From Psychrobacter sp. JCM 18901 (GTDB taxonomy: Bacteria; Pseudomonadota; Gammaproteobacteria; Pseudomonadales; Moraxellaceae), in NCBI RefSeq assembly GCF_000586435.1, contig NZ_BAWH01000014.1:1-64000 (forward strand): a stretch of 64,000 nt of DNA. The letters are read 5' to 3'. Positions within the stretch are counted from its first letter, which is position 1. Each line of letters starts with the position of its first letter. The translations under genes and the position numbers were made by a program. Shown here piece after piece: positions 62,440-64,000 of the stretch. The notes under the pieces are model-generated. The model made no database searches and was not told where the DNA came from. It worked only from the letters and a program-made list of their open reading frames with translations.

Positions 62440-62479
62440 AAAAAAGAGAGGTTCTATTGATTAGAGCCTCTCTTTTTTT
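62440..62479 (+). terminator. Intrinsic terminator after serA
   Basis: AAGAGAGGTTCT pairs with AGAGCCTCTCTT (one G-U pair) around a seven-base loop and is followed by seven T and preceded by several A. Confidence 0.88.
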
Positions 62480-62514
62480 ATTTCACTTCTTTTTTTATTG
62501 TACTAATGCTAAGT

Positions 62515-63606
62515 TTAATTGGCTTTAGTATTGTTTGCAGCTTCCGCTTGTAGACGCGCTTCCGTCTTAGCAGCTTTACGTTTTTCGATTACATCCATCA
62601 CGTCACTACCGATATGGGCTTCGCCACGCTTTTTCGCTAGCTGCATTTGGTGCTCACGCTCACGGAAACGGGCTTTCTGCTCGTCGGTCGCTTTGTCGAT
62701 ACAGTGTGGGCATGACTCGCCTTTGATATAGGCAGGGCTTTGCATCTCCTCAGCGGTGATTGGCATACGGCAAGCAAAGCATTGCTCGTAGCTGCCTTTT
62801 TCTAAGTTATGGTTTACTGACACACGGTTGTCAAAAACAAAGCAGTCGCCTTGCCACATAGAGTCACTGGCAGGGACTTCTTCAAGGTATTTTAGGATAC
62901 CGCCTTCTAAATGATAGACCTCTTCAAACCCTTGCTCGCGTAAATAGGCAGTAGATTTTTCGCAGCGGATACCACCTGTACAGAACATCGCCACTTTTTT
63001 TTATGCTTGGTTGGATCTAGCTCTTTTGAAACGTATTCTGGAAACTCGCGGAACGTTTCAGTGTTCGGATTGACTGCATTTTGGAAGGTGCCGATTTGCA
63101 CCTCATAATCGTTACGCGTATCGATCAAGGTGACTTCAGGATCTGAGATCAACGCATTCCACTCGCTTGGCTTTACATAGCGACCAACGGACTCCAATGG
63201 GTCGATATTCTCGACACCCATAGTGACGATTTCTTTTTTTTAGCTTCACCTTAGTGCGATAAAAAGGCTGTGCGTCAGTATAGGATTCTTTGAAGGTAAA
63301 CGTACCAATCGCCTCAATACTACGCAGGTAGTCAAGTACGGCATCGATACCTTGACGCGTACCAGAAATCGTACCATTAATGCCTTCGCTTGCAAGTAAC
63401 AACGTACCTTTCACATCGTGATCGAGCATAGTGTTTAGGATAGGCTCACGATATTGCTCAAAATCAGCAAAGCGCGTGAACTTATATAGTGCGGCAACGA
63501 CGATATTATTAGTTACACTATCGTATACAGGGGCTGATTTATTGTCAGTTGTAGTAGGGCTGTGAGTGGTGCTATCTTGGATATTGCTACTTTGAGTGGT
63601 ACTCAT
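62515..63606 (-). CDS. trhO: tRNA uridine(34) hydroxylase, rhodanese-related (TrhO/YceA; two frameshifts)
   Basis: TrhO hydroxylates U34 of certain tRNAs on the way to 5-carboxymethoxyuridine, using molecular oxygen. The N-terminal acylphosphatase-like part ([35 protein letters not shown]) is followed by a rhodanese domain with the active Cys in [12 protein letters not shown] and the preceding [16 protein letters not shown]-terminal region has four Cys arranged as CFAC and CPHC, possibly metal-binding. Breaks lie in the eight-T run at 63234-63241 (one too many) and in the eight-T run at 62995-63002 (fits nine or six). The corrected length is about 363 residues. The start is the ATG at 63606. 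Confidence 0.9.
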
Positions 63607-64000
63607 GTTTTTCTCCTGCTGGCTAGGTCGTAAACCTAGTGCGTTGGGTTAACAGTCTGGTTCAAACGAACACGTTATTGTGTCATCCTCGCTTGATGTA
63701 CTTTGGGTACAATCTGCGCTCGGCTTTCTTATATCGCATTCATTTGAAATAGACTTTGTCAGTTCGAAATGGGTTATAACACTAGTCTAATTGTGGAATT
63801 GGCCAATGCGCGCGTAGTGTAGCAAATTTTAGATGGGTTTTGAATATTTTAAAAGTTAATAGCATCGTTAAGCGTATACATAACTCATTAAGTGATCTGC
63901 TCTAAGCTGTAATAGCTTTTAGGCGTTTATCCTATGAGTAGGGCTTGCTATAGTAGACATTTATCATTATCTGTTCTGTTTATTTCATGATAAAGGCAAC
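63607..64000. other. Region upstream of trhO to the window end
   Basis: These 394 bases contain no supported gene on either strand. They should hold the trhO promoter on the minus strand. Confidence 0.4.

Noticed and set aside
1-64000. tRNA genes, CRISPR arrays, insertion sequences, prophage or attachment sites
   Set aside because: No cloverleaf-like sequence, direct repeat array, transposase or integrase gene was recognised on either strand.

Overview
The window looks like a chromosomal segment of a Psychrobacter-like member of the Moraxellaceae (Gammaproteobacteria). The basis is moderate A+T content, the block order lepA-lepB-DUF4845-rnc-era-recO-pdxJ, a second block mutM/relA/rlmD/cysM/gacS-type kinase that resembles the Pseudomonas and Acinetobacter arrangement, and the flavour of the protein sequences. 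The genus is inferred from memory, not from a search. No tRNA, rRNA, insertion sequence, prophage or CRISPR array was seen.

Layout. 1-7727: the export half of an ABC-transporter-dependent (group 2 type) capsule locus, kpsM(partial)-kpsT-kpsE-kpsD-kpsC-kpsS. 8117-15352: translation, secretion, RNA processing and cofactor block lepA, lepB, DUF4845, rnc, era, recO, pdxJ. 15373-21471: a FimT-like pseudopilin, an OmpA-family porin, typA, mscL and a small exported protein. 21762-29288 (minus strand): mutM, relA, rlmD, a PolB-like exonuclease, cysM. 29880-36143: a GacS/BarA-type hybrid kinase, a crotonase, a Bcr/CflA exporter. 36498-40952: a chemotaxis-like cassette made of a solute-binding lipoprotein, a membrane CheA-like kinase, a CheY-like receiver and two CheX-like phosphatases. 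41418-43467: rpsB-tsf. 43625-48968: lytic transglycosylase, lrgB-lrgA, hflX, plsC. 49142-55283: aldo/keto reductase, fkpB, a cold-shock/DUF1294 fusion, lspA, ileS. 55735-63606: ScsD-like thioredoxin, a GNAT-nitrilase fusion, a BLUF photoreceptor, D-2-hydroxyglutarate dehydrogenase divergent from serA, and trhO.

The dominant oddity is technical. About half of the genes, including essential ones (era, ileS, rpsB, lepA, lspA's neighbour ileS), are broken by one-base indels, and in nearly every case the reading frame is restored by changing one homopolymer by one base. Runs of A or T usually look one base too long (mostly 6 read as 7) and short G, C, T or A runs look one base too short. I therefore treat these genes as intact in the organism and give full spans across the frameshifts; each entry says where the break lies.

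The most interesting biology is the cassette at 36498-40952. It has a ligand-binding protein, a CheA-type kinase without a recognisable CheW-like domain, a stand-alone receiver, and two proteins that keep the D-x3-E-x2-N signature of CheC/CheX/FliY phosphatases, but no chemoreceptor, CheW, CheR, CheB or flagellar gene nearby. Next in interest are a BLUF protein with a C-terminal membrane anchor, and a GacS-type kinase with a large polar insertion inside its receiver domain.
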